DNA of 20,658 nucleotides from a virus (IMGVR_UViG_3300017824_000075:1-20658), one strand, 5' to 3'. Counted from the first letter of the stretch, positions 8,452 through 17,186 are shown. The notes: generated by a model not told the origin, from the sequence alone. Program-made: numbers and translations.

Positions 8452-11400
8452 TTAATCACTCAAAAGTCCTCCGGCCCGTTGCTCCTCAACAATAACAGCA
8501 ACAACCTGCTGCTTGATTCTTTCTGCTAGATCTGCATTTTTTTGTTCATCATTGGATCGATCCGCCGGATTTTCTCCTGAGGAGCGTTGATCTTTATCTT
8601 CTTTAGAGTTAGACCCCTTGTCCATGTTAATTGAAATACTTATGTTATTAGTATTGCCGCCAGTTGTAGAAGATTTATCAGACGAATCTATTTGAGTTAC
8701 AGCTCCTCCATCATTAAATTTTCCTGCGTTTATACGATCCAGCATTGGCTTTCCTATTTGACGAGCACTGCTTGCGCGAATTACATATTCTCCTTCGCTC
8801 AACATTGCGGGAATTTGGTCGATTCCAGACTTGCCTGAGATGTGGCCGCCGCTTGCGTATTTGTTGATTTTTCCTCCTCTATAAACGAGTGCCTTTGTTC
8901 CAGATGCTAAATCAGCGCCATGTATATAGTCCATTTGAGTCATGCCTGAGGACTGCAAATAATCACCAACAGATCCTTCATCAAAACCTCCCCCCAAAAG
9001 CTCTCGATCACCCCCAAAATCAATACTATTCATCATTTGACTAACACCCATACTTACAGCCGTACCAATCAATTGATTTATTAAAGCTCTTTTTTTTGCT
9101 TTTTTCTTCATTCTTTCCTGAAGAGCTTCTTGCCTTTTTCTGCTTTCTTCAGACATTATTTCCTGTATTTCTCTAGAGTCCTCTTGCAAACCTAGGGTTT
9201 GAGTTTGTCCGGCATAAAACATTGAAGACATGGGTTTTGATTGATATTTTCTTCCGGACTCATACACTCTAGCTCCTCCGAAATTTGCAGCCAATGCAGA
9301 ACCAACCTCGCCCCCGTCATTAAATCCTGGTATTTTAAAAAATGAACCTAAAGACTTAAAAGGCGAGAATAACATCTCAAGAATTTTACTCATGAATCCG
9401 CCTCCAGCAGGATTAATTGCATCAAAAACATCTCTACTTGGCGCCTGCCCTAAAAAATTACTCCGGCCAACTCCTATCTCTGAACCAAATACCCTACGGG
9501 AAGATCTTGATGAATTTATAGCTCCTTTTATATCTGTACTATATTTTTGACCCTGAATTGGTTTTCCAAAAATTTCTGATAGACCTTGAGATGGAGGATT
9601 TTTAAAAAAGTCCCCAACACTTCTGCCTCCATTTGAAAGTCCAGGAATAGTTCCTCCTGCATTCAAGCTATGCATGAATGCTCCACCGTATTTGTTTACT
9701 GCATCGCGACCCATCACATATTCGCCATCGGTTACCATAGCTGGTACGCCGCCACCGCGACTATAATTACGTATAGCTCCGCCACGATATTTAGCGCCAG
9801 GCATTGGAATATTGCCGACAATTTGGTTTGCTATATTTGTTAAGTATGCCCCTTGTATCGCTTGCAAGAAATTCATGGCAACATTATTCAGCACATCATC
9901 AAGATCCTCGGCTTGATTGATTGCAGCTTGCATGCCAGAAACCAACCCATCTCTAAAATTTGTAGCAACAATAGTGCCAAGTTGATGATCTAATTCATCT
10001 GCACTTCGCCTCATTTTTTCTTGTTCTGCGGCGAATCCATATTGAAATGCTTTGGGGCCAGTTCTTTGACGGATCAATTCATCAGTTATTTGTTTTTCTG
10101 TTTTTGCTCGGTTTTTTGCTTTTTGTTCTATATCAGCGTAATCTTCTTTTAAAGAAGAAAGTTCTTGTGACGAATTTCTTAGAAATGCATTTATTTTTTG
10201 AAGATAACCAGATTGCTTTCCAACCTCTATAGCAATTTCTTTTTGATCTTCTACACTGAGATCTGCAAATCCTTGCTCGGACAAACCTTGAGCGGCAAGT
10301 TCCTTTTTAAACTCTTGCTCAAAGTCACTACCTTGCAATGTTGTAATTAATTTTTTTGTTTGCCCAAATTCAGCTTTTCTTTCAGAATCATATCTAGCAG
10401 CCGCAGCAGTATTAATAGCTTTATTGTATGCGTTTTGAGCTTTTTCCGTCTCTGTCATCAGATGTCCCCTCGTTCTAAGCTCGAAATCATATTGATTATT
10501 CATTTCCGCAAGCAGATTACTTGAAACACGCATATCTTTATTAAATTTGTCTTGAGCGGAAAGTAAAACTTTTTCTTTATTTAAGCGAAGAATTATTGCG
10601 TCGTTTTCTTGCTTTCTGAGCATTTCTTGATCCTGCAATCGGTTAGCTATTTCTGAAAAAAGCAGCTCTATTTCTTGGGGTGTTTTGCTTTGTAATCCTG
10701 AAAGAATAGTTTTGCCACTAACCTGCTCTTCTCCAAATAATTCTTTAAATATCTTACCTCCTGAAAACATTTTATCTTCAGAACCTCTAAAGGCTTTAGA
10801 TAGTATTTCTTTTTGAGATCGAGTCCTTCCTAGAAATTCCATAGTTTTTGCGCCGACAGCCTCTGGGTTTTTTTCTTGAAAGTCTCGCAAAGTTTTTACA
10901 TCAGCACCACCTACTTTATAAATTATGTCTTCTTCTTGTTGATTCAGGTCCTGTATTCTTTTACTTATTCCCGCCTTTATACCTTCATAATCTTGTTCAG
11001 ATAAGCTTCCAGACATTCGATCAGAAAGAATTGAAAACATTTTCGAGCTTAATGCTTGTCGTTGTTTTTGTATGTTAGAAGTCCCTTCTTCAACCATTAA
11101 TGATTTAACAGCCTGAGTTCTTACGGTTTTTAAATGCTGTTGGACAGAAGGTAAATCCCTATATGATTCTTCAGCTGTATAACTTTTCCCTTCTTTGATT
11201 TTTTTTAGAACTTCCTCTGGTGCAGAAAATTTAAACATCATATCCGAGAATGCTTCTCCTGGCTTAGGGCTATATCCTGAAAAATATCGCCCCCCCACTT
11301 CTGTTGCTGGTTTCAAAGCAATATCACTTAAGCCAGATTCGATAAAACCTCTTATGCTTTGATCAAATTTGCCAGACGTTGCTTGTCGCCTTGCTCGAGC

Positions 11401-14400
11401 TTCGTCTTCTATAGCTTTGTTAGACTCGTTTAGGCTTGATACTAATCCCCCCAACGCTCCAACCGCGGCACCAATTGCAGTACCCCAACCAGGAAACATC
11501 ATACCCACAGCTGCACCTGTTGCAGCACCACTCATCATTCCTGATGCAATACCTCCTGCAGAACCAGGCTTATCTGCTCCAGGAATAAATCCAGCAAGCA
11601 TTGGAAGTCCCATCATCAAGCCCATACCGCCCATTCCTTGGTTCATATTTTTAATTCCTCCAACCAATTTAGCTCCAAGCGTTTTCCTTTTTGCGGTATT
11701 AGCTGCAACTTGTGTTGTGTTAGACTGAGAAGCTATGGTGTTTGCTTGTTGTGACACTGTGTTTCTTGTTGTAGAGGTGGTGTTTTTTTGTTTTTCTGTG
11801 GTATTTTGTTTTGTGATTTTATCTGCCTTATCTAGTCCACTCTTACTCAATTCAATAGATTTGCCATTTTTCTTTTGTTTTTTAATGGTTTCATCTATTT
11901 GTTTTCTATAATCTTCCTCTGAATACATTGAAGCATCAATACTTTGAATTTGCTCGTTTATTTTTCTAGCGAGAGCTTTTCTTTCGTCATTATTTCCAGC
12001 GTCTTTACCTATATCTCCGGCTGTAAAACCTTCTGCATAATTTGGCACAAATCCATTCGCACCAAACACATCACGTAAACCATTTGGCTCATCATGTGTA
12101 TTGGTTACGCCGAGGCCGAGAGGATTACTTTTGTTTATGAGTGCGCCGTGTGAGCCCACACGAATTTGTGAAACTGGAACACCAGCCGCTTTTTCTCGGC
12201 CTATTGCATCAGATAATGGATCGGCGAAGTTGGGGATGTGGCCGTATGCTCGAGCTTTGGAGTAAAAATCGTTTTTTAATCTTTCTAAATTTCCGTATTT
12301 ACCTTTTGGCCAACTCGCAAAAGTCCTCTTGCTGTTCTGTGCCGGAACCAGAGGGTCTCCTTCTTGCCCTCTTTTGTTAATATAGTCTTGAAGCTCAGAA
12401 GTATAACCCAGGCTTGCTAAATTTTTTTGAGAAACTTGACCCTTAGGAGCAAAGGCCATTGCTTTTGCTCCTCCTATACCCTCATAACTATCAATCCTGT
12501 AGAATTTTTCTGCGGCAGATTTAAGATGGGCTGCATCACCACCACTTCCTAGCGCTATTTTAGCTTCAGCCCCAAGACTTCCAAGCGGTCCAGCCCCAAA
12601 TAAATCCCACAATGCATCTCTGCCAGGCCTAGGAATATCTAACAATGCATTTCCTGGAGGGTCTACGCCGTAAGCTTCCTTAGCAACTCCTTTCTGAACT
12701 GACATGATAATTTTTTCAAAAATTTTACCAGAAGCAACTGCTACATCTGAAGATGTTATTACGCTGGGAATACTAGGCATCTTAAACAGCGAATTAACAA
12801 GTTGATTCGAAGTTTTTTGCGCTTGCTTAATTAGGTCTCCCTGTATTTTATTTTTAATTTTAGGATCATTAGCTTCTCGCTCTTTATCATCTTTACCAAT
12901 AGTAAAATATGGAACATTCACAGCCTTCATCCCGGTTTTTTTTGTAGCGCTAAATTTTTTATCTCCGCTTTTTGCACTGGGGTTTATATAAATTATATTT
13001 TTCTTTCTGTCTGGACCAGTATATCCACCGCCATCTTGAGCAGAACCAGCAAATAATACCATTTTACTATCCGCATTATATGTTTGCGCAAAATTCGGTA
13101 TATATCCCCCCGCAGCATATGGATCGAATCCATGTATACTACCAAATGCTTGTTGATAATTTTTTCCAGCTTTGCTGGATTGTGGGGGCATGATTGCGGG
13201 CTGTTTAAAGCCTGCGAAATTTTTGACTGTTTCTGCGCTGTTGTATATGACTGGGCCTTCGCCAGGCATGTTCATACTACGAATTGTTCCAGCAGCATAT
13301 CCTCCTCGTGCAGCTTGTGCGCGCTCGGGGTCTGCATAATTTGGAATATGACCTGAAGCTCTTCGCCTTCCTTGTGTTAAATTTGGGCCAAATCCCTGTC
13401 GATACAAAGTACTTGCGGCTTGTTTGCTTACTACATTTAACGCGTTCGCTTCTGCAACTTGAGCTTTGAGTAAACCAAGTATGATTTTTTCCTTTTCGGT
13501 GCGACTGATATCGGTACGCAACATTTCTTTATTGAGAGCTGCGTTTTGACCAAACAATGTTACCAAGCTTGTTTGTATGGCTTTTTGTTTTTGAGCTTCG
13601 CTTGTTGTTCCAACCAAAGAAGTTAAACTTTCTTTTGTGAATTTAGCTGCTTGACCTAAAAGTTTAAAAAACACTGCTGTAAGCATAACCAATCCTGGTC
13701 CAGTCAGCACATTACCTATGCCTTTGAGTAATCCTGTGGCGAATTTGCCTCCAGCGCTTTCTCCATCTCCAAGAGCGCCTCCTATTCCCTCAGCAAAGCT
13801 TTTGACTGTGTTCAATATTTTCTCCATTCCAGGAGCAAGCATGATTTCGCCAATTTGCGCGCTAACTTGCTTGATAGCCAATCCTGTTTCAGTGGCCATT
13901 GCACTCATGGTATTTCGAAGCTGCTCATTTTTTTGAATAGATTCATCTGTGGCTGCAGCAGATATTCTTGAAGCTTCAGCCAGAATACCATTTTGCTTGG
14001 CCGCATCACTCAAAACAGCTTTTAAAATGTTGATCTGAAAAACTCCACCAACAGTTTGAGCAATCTGAGCTTTTTGCGCCGCAGATAAGGTATCAAATGT
14101 ATTCGCAAGATCACTAAGTATCGTCTTGGCGCCCAAAACATTTCCTTCTATATCTCTTACAGCTATGCCAAGACTTTCTAATTGGTTCAATGTATCGGTT
14201 CTGCCAATACGAGTGAAAATTGTTTTCAATGAGTTTCCGATTACTGCACCACCACGAGCAGTTTTTTGTTGAGCCGCCGTAACAATACCTACAAATTCAT
14301 CAATATCAACTCCCGCACTCAAAGCAGACTGTCCAGCTCTTGAGATGGCTTGAGCAAAGTCTTCGGCGCTAACAGCAAACTTAACATCAACCGCAGCAAA

Positions 14401-14976
14401 CTTACTAACAAGCTGAGTGGTATCTTTTATTTGACTACCGTATGTGTTCATTGCGGCAGTCAAGGCTTTTACAGCTTCAGCTGAATCCATGCCTGTCAAA
14501 CGGGTCAAGATCAGAGCATCTTTGGTTCTCTTTAAAGATTCCTCAACGCTCAAGCCTTGACGAGCATATTCTGTTGCAGCTTGAGCGGCAACATTGAATG
14601 CTGCACCAGCTTCTTTTGCTACTTTAAAAAGGCCATCTCCAAATTTATCCAAGTTTTGAGTGCTTAAACCCATCACAACATTGATATCGGCCATAGCTTT
14701 TTCGACCTCAACCATATTGCGAACCATGCCTTTAAATGCATCAGCTACTCCATTGATTATGGCCATACTAGCACCGAACGCAAGAATACGAGCATTAGCA
14801 GCCTCCATCGATTTGGTAAACTCATCAGCACCCCGTTTCATGTTGCCAAGAGGCTGAGTTGCACCCTTGTCATCAATGGTTATTTTGATGGGCGTACGGC
14901 GAATTCTATTTACAGCCGCTTGTACCGCCGCTTCAAGCGGCTTAGTATTACCATGTACGTCAAGATCAATAGCCAT
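8452..14976 (-). CDS. Tail tape measure protein, TP901-type, with embedded extra domains
   Basis: 2174 residues. Residues about 55-350 are a TP901-type tape measure core (helical, with EKAMADINVVMGLS, ATEYARQGLSVEESL, MNTYGSQI, GGAVIGNSLKTIF). From 540 to 980 four short G-[HYF]-[IV]-P-N-[FY]-A motifs (G542, G624, G912, G975) separate non-helical inserts. One has a PD-(D/E)XK-like layout (E754, D780, E804-A-K806). Residues about 1100-1182 are very Gly/Ala/Met-rich and hydrophobic, likely membrane-active on ejection. Residues about 1430-1670 are charged and heptad-like (coiled coil). Two EGEYV-type motifs (about 1749-1753 and 2060-2066), each with following N-A-G-G context, are typical of TMP C-termini. 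The protein sets tail length and is normally ejected towards the host envelope. The start is supported by TAAGG four bases upstream. By the usual 0.15 nm per residue the tail could reach roughly 300 nm, but the inserts make this an upper estimate. Confidence 0.95.
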   Translation of the reverse strand: MAIDLDVHGNTKPLEAAVQAAVNRIRRTPIKITIDDKGATQPLGNMKRGADEFTKSMEAANARILAFGASMAIINGVADAFKGMVRNMVEVEKAMADINVVMGLSTQNLDKFGDGLFKVAKEAGAAFNVAAQAATEYARQGLSVEESLKRTKDALILTRLTGMDSAEAVKALTAAMNTYGSQIKDTTQLVSKFAAVDVKFAVSAEDFAQAISRAGQSALSAGVDIDEFVGIVTAAQQKTARGGAVIGNSLKTIFTRIGRTDTLNQLESLGIAVRDIEGNVLGAKTILSDLANTFDTLSAAQKAQIAQTVGGVFQINILKAVLSDAAKQNGILAEASRISAAATDESIQKNEQLRNTMSAMATETGLAIKQVSAQIGEIMLAPGMEKILNTVKSFAEGIGGALGDGESAGGKFATGLLKGIGNVLTGPGLVMLTAVFFKLLGQAAKFTKESLTSLVGTTSEAQKQKAIQTSLVTLFGQNAALNKEMLRTDISRTEKEKIILGLLKAQVAEANALNVVSKQAASTLYRQGFGPNLTQGRRRASGHIPNYADPERAQAARGGYAAGTIRSMNMPGEGPVIYNSAETVKNFAGFKQPAIMPPQSSKAGKNYQQAFGSIHGFDPYAAGGYIPNFAQTYNADSKMVLFAGSAQDGGGYTGPDRKKNIIYINPSAKSGDKKFSATKKTGMKAVNVPYFTIGKDDKEREANDPKIKNKIQGDLIKQAQKTSNQLVNSLFKMPSIPSVITSSDVAVASGKIFEKIIMSVQKGVAKEAYGVDPPGNALLDIPRPGRDALWDLFGAGPLGSLGAEAKIALGSGGDAAHLKSAAEKFYRIDSYEGIGGAKAMAFAPKGQVSQKNLASLGYTSELQDYINKRGQEGDPLVPAQNSKRTFASWPKGKYGNLERLKNDFYSKARAYGHIPNFADPLSDAIGREKAAGVPVSQIRVGSHGALINKSNPLGLGVTNTHDEPNGLRDVFGANGFVPNYAEGFTAGDIGKDAGNNDERKALARKINEQIQSIDASMYSEEDYRKQIDETIKKQKKNGKSIELSKSGLDKADKITKQNTTEKQKNTTSTTRNTVSQQANTIASQSNTTQVAANTAKRKTLGAKLVGGIKNMNQGMGGMGLMMGLPMLAGFIPGADKPGSAGGIASGMMSGAATGAAVGMMFPGWGTAIGAAVGALGGLVSSLNESNKAIEDEARARRQATSGKFDQSIRGFIESGLSDIALKPATEVGGRYFSGYSPKPGEAFSDMMFKFSAPEEVLKKIKEGKSYTAEESYRDLPSVQQHLKTVRTQAVKSLMVEEGTSNIQKQRQALSSKMFSILSDRMSGSLSEQDYEGIKAGISKRIQDLNQQEEDIIYKVGGADVKTLRDFQEKNPEAVGAKTMEFLGRTRSQKEILSKAFRGSEDKMFSGGKIFKELFGEEQVSGKTILSGLQSKTPQEIELLFSEIANRLQDQEMLRKQENDAIILRLNKEKVLLSAQDKFNKDMRVSSNLLAEMNNQYDFELRTRGHLMTETEKAQNAYNKAINTAAAARYDSERKAEFGQTKKLITTLQGSDFEQEFKKELAAQGLSEQGFADLSVEDQKEIAIEVGKQSGYLQKINAFLRNSSQELSSLKEDYADIEQKAKNRAKTEKQITDELIRQRTGPKAFQYGFAAEQEKMRRSADELDHQLGTIVATNFRDGLVSGMQAAINQAEDLDDVLNNVAMNFLQAIQGAYLTNIANQIVGNIPMPGAKYRGGAIRNYSRGGGVPAMVTDGEYVMGRDAVNKYGGAFMHSLNAGGTIPGLSNGGRSVGDFFKNPPSQGLSEIFGKPIQGQKYSTDIKGAINSSRSSRRVFGSEIGVGRSNFLGQAPSRDVFDAINPAGGGFMSKILEMLFSPFKSLGSFFKIPGFNDGGEVGSALAANFGGARVYESGRKYQSKPMSSMFYAGQTQTLGLQEDSREIQEIMSEESRKRQEALQERMKKKAKKRALINQLIGTAVSMGVSQMMNSIDFGGDRELLGGGFDEGSVGDYLQSSGMTQMDYIHGADLASGTKALVYRGGKINKYASGGHISGKSGIDQIPAMLSEGEYVIRASSARQIGKPMLDRINAGKFNDGGAVTQIDSSDKSSTTGGNTNNISISINMDKGSNSKEDKDQRSSGENPADRSNDEQKNADLAERIKQQVVAVIVEEQRAGGLLSD

Positions 14977-14999
14977 ATTTCCTTATTCCTTAGATAAGG
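14977..14999 (-). promoter_or_regulatory. CCTT/AAGG/AAGG leader and ribosome binding site of the tape measure gene
   Basis: Read on the minus strand, the last bases before the tape measure ATG are CCTTATCTAAGG, then AATAAGG, then AAAT. The second AAGG, four bases from the start codon, is the Shine-Dalgarno candidate. The upstream CCTT can pair with either AAGG. The same order and spacing occurs before the 95-residue gene. The 39-base gap before the tape measure gene is the largest in the leftward unit. Confidence 0.5.
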
Positions 15000-15015
15000 T
15001 AAATATACACCAAAA

Positions 15016-16002
15016 TTATGTCACACCATGTAATTTCATTAAATCTTCCATATTCAAGGTGCCACCTTTCTTTTTTGCTTCCTCATGAAGATCCACTGCG
15101 CCCTTGGGTTTTTGTATACCCAATCGTTCATAATCCTCATCCTTTGCGCCAACAAGCGTTCCGCCATCACCTTGTGAAAGTTTATCTTTTACCTTATCTC
15201 TTTCTTCTTTTGAACTGCTACCAAATTCCAACAATTTCGCGGGATCTTTTCTTATATTCTCAGGTATATTTTCATTTGAGTCAAATATATTTTTAAATAC
15301 TCTAGTATATACGATCAGTCTTATTTGATTGTATGTCAATTCGCAAAATGGTTTTCCATAAAACTGCAGACTATCTTCAGCAAAACTTAAATATGGATTG
15401 TAAAAGTCTTCTAGTATTGTATATTGTATATTTTCCTCGCTGAAACTTTGAAAAATTTCGTTGTAAGTGAACACAACTTTCTTGATATCTACGTTCTCAA
15501 GCTCATCAAAAACTTCTTCGCTAAACAATTCGCGCTTCATTTCGGCATCTCGATAGAAACTCTTGATCATATAAAAGTCATTGAGTCTATCTTTTGCATA
15601 CTTCTCGCAGGTGTTTCCAACAAGCTGTATTTTTTGGGTTTGCTTTTCTAGCAGCAATTGTTCTTCTTTTTTGATGATTTCTTTTTGTCGATCAACGTCT
15701 TTTTTGAGCACTAGTTTTGTTAATGCTTTCTTTAAGTTTTTGAGATAAAAAGTTTTTTCGGTGATCACTTTTTCATCCGCCTCAAGCCATTGACCTTCAT
15801 CTTTCAGAAACTCAAGCATATCCTTTTCGGTGGGTACACCCCTGCGCTTGGCCTCATTATAATAACCCTCTTCGATCTCCTCAAGCTCAACTTGATCGTG
15901 TGGGGTTAAATGCTTTATATATACAAGCTGATCGTCAAGAATCGTGGTTGAGTAGCCACGAACTACATCTCTAAAAACTCTTCTGCGCTTGGTAGCTTCC
16001 AC
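15016..16002 (-). CDS. Probable tape measure chaperone, second ORF (328 aa)
   Basis: Acidic/basic, lysine-rich helical protein that lies immediately upstream of the tape measure gene. This is where nearly all long-tailed phages encode the two tail assembly chaperones (lambda gpG and gpGT; established knowledge). Visible features: a basic N-terminus (TKRRRVFRDVVRGY), a long charged helix at residues about 85-135 (LKNLKKALTKLVLKKDVDRQKE..), a compact middle with FYNPYLSFAEDSLQFYGKPF, and a polar tail ending NMEDLMKLHGV. No catalytic motif is visible. I chose the GTG at 16000-16002: no ATG in this frame lies nearby and the frame is closed by TAA 3 bases upstream. The Shine-Dalgarno-like AAGGA is 12 bases from GTG, which is long. 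The role is inferred from position and composition, not from a recognised domain. Confidence 0.55.
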   Translation of the reverse strand: MEATKRRRVFRDVVRGYSTTILDDQLVYIKHLTPHDQVELEEIEEGYYNEAKRRGVPTEKDMLEFLKDEGQWLEADEKVITEKTFYLKNLKKALTKLVLKKDVDRQKEIIKKEEQLLLEKQTQKIQLVGNTCEKYAKDRLNDFYMIKSFYRDAEMKRELFSEEVFDELENVDIKKVVFTYNEIFQSFSEENIQYTILEDFYNPYLSFAEDSLQFYGKPFCELTYNQIRLIVYTRVFKNIFDSNENIPENIRKDPAKLLEFGSSSKEERDKVKDKLSQGDGGTLVGAKDEDYERLGIQKPKGAVDLHEEAKKKGGTLNMEDLMKLHGVT

Positions 16003-16005
16003 GCA

Positions 16006-16833
16006 TTATATGTTTCCTTCTTCGATGTCCGTATCAAGCTTTTCAAAATCAGCTTTACTTACCGCACCACTACTATAATACCAAAAACTATAAAGCGCCG
16101 CAATTTTTCCGCCAACAATGTCATACAGTTCATCGCCGTCTTCTTCTAGCTCATAATAGGTCTGCAATTTTTGCTCAAAATCATTTCCCACAAACAAAGG
16201 ATTCATATCCTCTTCGTCTTCTTTTTGTAAATATGTAAGATTAAGAATATACCATTGTATCACTTTATTTTCGGCACGCACATCTGCAGTGTGATTAAAT
16301 AAATTGGAATAAGAAGTTTCAACATTAATAATATCCTTTCTAAGACCAGCGATTTCACCTGATATTTCTTCAAGTCGCTCAGAATCTTTTTCTGTTTTGG
16401 TTGATGACTTTAAACCCAATCTCTCTGCTTCTTGAGACAATTCTCCGTATTGCACATACATTTTTGTCAAAGCTTTTGCATCCTCTTCGGCAAGAAGACC
16501 TCCGGTGTCGCTGTATTTTTTGGCAAGCATCGCTTTGGTAAGCACTCCCTTTTTGATGCATTTACTCATCTCAACACTAAACTCAAGTTCGGCTTCCTCG
16601 ATTTGACGACGCGTGGGTTGTTTCATGATGATTCTATAAGGAACCTTATCGACAACCTCTTTGGTCACAGACACCTCTTCTTTTTCTCCTGTTTCAGGAT
16701 TCGTAACCTCACTGGTTTCGGTGCGTTTAACTTTTTCTTCTTTCTCGAATCCAAAGCTGTATATTTCTTTCAACTTTTTTCGAGTATCATCCATTGTAGG
16801 AAGTGTTTTTTCTTGTGCTGTTGTTTCTGACAT
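16006..16833 (-). CDS. Probable tape measure chaperone, first ORF (275 aa, gpG-like position)
   Basis: A charged, mostly helical protein with no recognised enzymatic motif. Segments include FGFEKEEKVKRTE, a PETGEKEEVSVTKEVVDK hairpin, YRIIMKQPTRRQIEEAELEF, a coiled stretch around residues 130-175, and FWYYSSGAVSKADFEKLDTD near the end. As the first of two sizeable ORFs directly before the tape measure gene it takes the position of lambda gpG. Chaperones of this kind coat the tape measure until the tube polymerises around it and are absent from the mature virion (family knowledge). It ends in TAA that is in frame with the following chaperone ORF, with only TGC between stop and the GTG start. 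No clear Shine-Dalgarno precedes its ATG, 7 bases after the stop of the preceding gene. Confidence 0.55.
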   Translation of the reverse strand: MSETTAQEKTLPTMDDTRKKLKEIYSFGFEKEEKVKRTETSEVTNPETGEKEEVSVTKEVVDKVPYRIIMKQPTRRQIEEAELEFSVEMSKCIKKGVLTKAMLAKKYSDTGGLLAEEDAKALTKMYVQYGELSQEAERLGLKSSTKTEKDSERLEEISGEIAGLRKDIINVETSYSNLFNHTADVRAENKVIQWYILNLTYLQKEDEEDMNPLFVGNDFEQKLQTYYELEEDGDELYDIVGGKIAALYSFWYYSSGAVSKADFEKLDTDIEEGNI

Positions 16834-16840
16834 GATTATT

Positions 16841-17128
16841 TTATTTAAATGTAAAGCCTATAGTATAATTATCTAAATCTCCTTGAATATTTCTAATTGT
16901 TTCGTTGCCAATATCCAATGTTCTTTTTCGGAGGTATTGTAATTTTTCGTCGCTAAAGTAATCGGCTTGATCCACGACAGGCACACAGCCTTCTGGCAAA
17001 TTATTTCTTAATTTATCGAAATTAATTTGATGCTCTTTATGTAAATCCTCAAGCATTACGAGGAAACCCTTAAAAAGAGAAACCGTATTCCTGTGGCAAC
17101 ATTTATCGAAAATGTCTTCTGCGTCCAT
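16841..17128 (-). CDS. Small conserved-looking protein opening the leftward operon (95 aa)
   Basis: I do not recognise a named family. The protein is soluble and helical, with FDKCCHRNTVSLFKGFLVML at residues 7-26, followed by EDLHKEHQINFDKLRNNLP and a second helix DEKLQYLRKRTLDIGNETI. Two adjacent cysteines and a nearby histidine (C9, C10, H12) could bind metal, but there is no second pair. It is the first gene of the leftward operon, directly before the two probable chaperones, so a tail assembly role is plausible but inferred. The ATG at 17126-17128 has AAGG four bases upstream, inside a leader also found before the tape measure gene. The divergent plus-strand gene starts 58 bases away. 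Confidence 0.7.
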   Translation of the reverse strand: MDAEDIFDKCCHRNTVSLFKGFLVMLEDLHKEHQINFDKLRNNLPEGCVPVVDQADYFSDEKLQYLRKRTLDIGNETIRNIQGDLDNYTIGFTFK

Positions 17129-17149
17129 AAAACCTTATACCTTAAAAGG
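17129..17149 (-). promoter_or_regulatory. CCTT/AAGG/AAGG leader and ribosome binding site of the first leftward gene
   Basis: On the minus strand this reads CCTTTTAAGG, TATAAGG, TTTT, then ATG. The spacing of the two AAGG boxes (three bases apart) and of the second box to ATG (four bases) is identical to that at the tape measure start. It lies in the 58-base gap between divergent genes and overlaps a near palindrome TATACCTT/AAGGATATA at 17136-17154 that could also serve as an operator. Confidence 0.45.
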
Positions 17150-17186
17150 ATATACACAAAAAAAAATCTTTCGTGTAAAAACATAC

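Noticed and set aside
11369-11728. Plus-strand 119-residue open frame rich in Pro and Ala
   Set aside because: It is the antisense of the Gly/Ala/Met-rich hydrophobic segment of the tape measure protein; its composition is explained by that and it lacks a ribosome binding site.
16000-16060. A lambda-style slippery heptamer near the end of the first chaperone ORF
   Set aside because: No X-XXY-YYZ heptamer stands out just before the stop, and the two ORFs are in the same frame, so a simple -1 shift would not join them.
16432-16830. Plus-strand 132-residue open frame rich in Phe, Cys and His
   Set aside because: Antisense to the first chaperone gene; the Phe/Leu-rich composition is what Lys/Glu-rich coding sequence gives on the other strand.
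17112-17186. Longer N-terminus for the head-closure gene
   Set aside because: It would overlap the start of the divergent gene and adds a segment with no structural sense; ATG 17187 begins a typical N-terminus.
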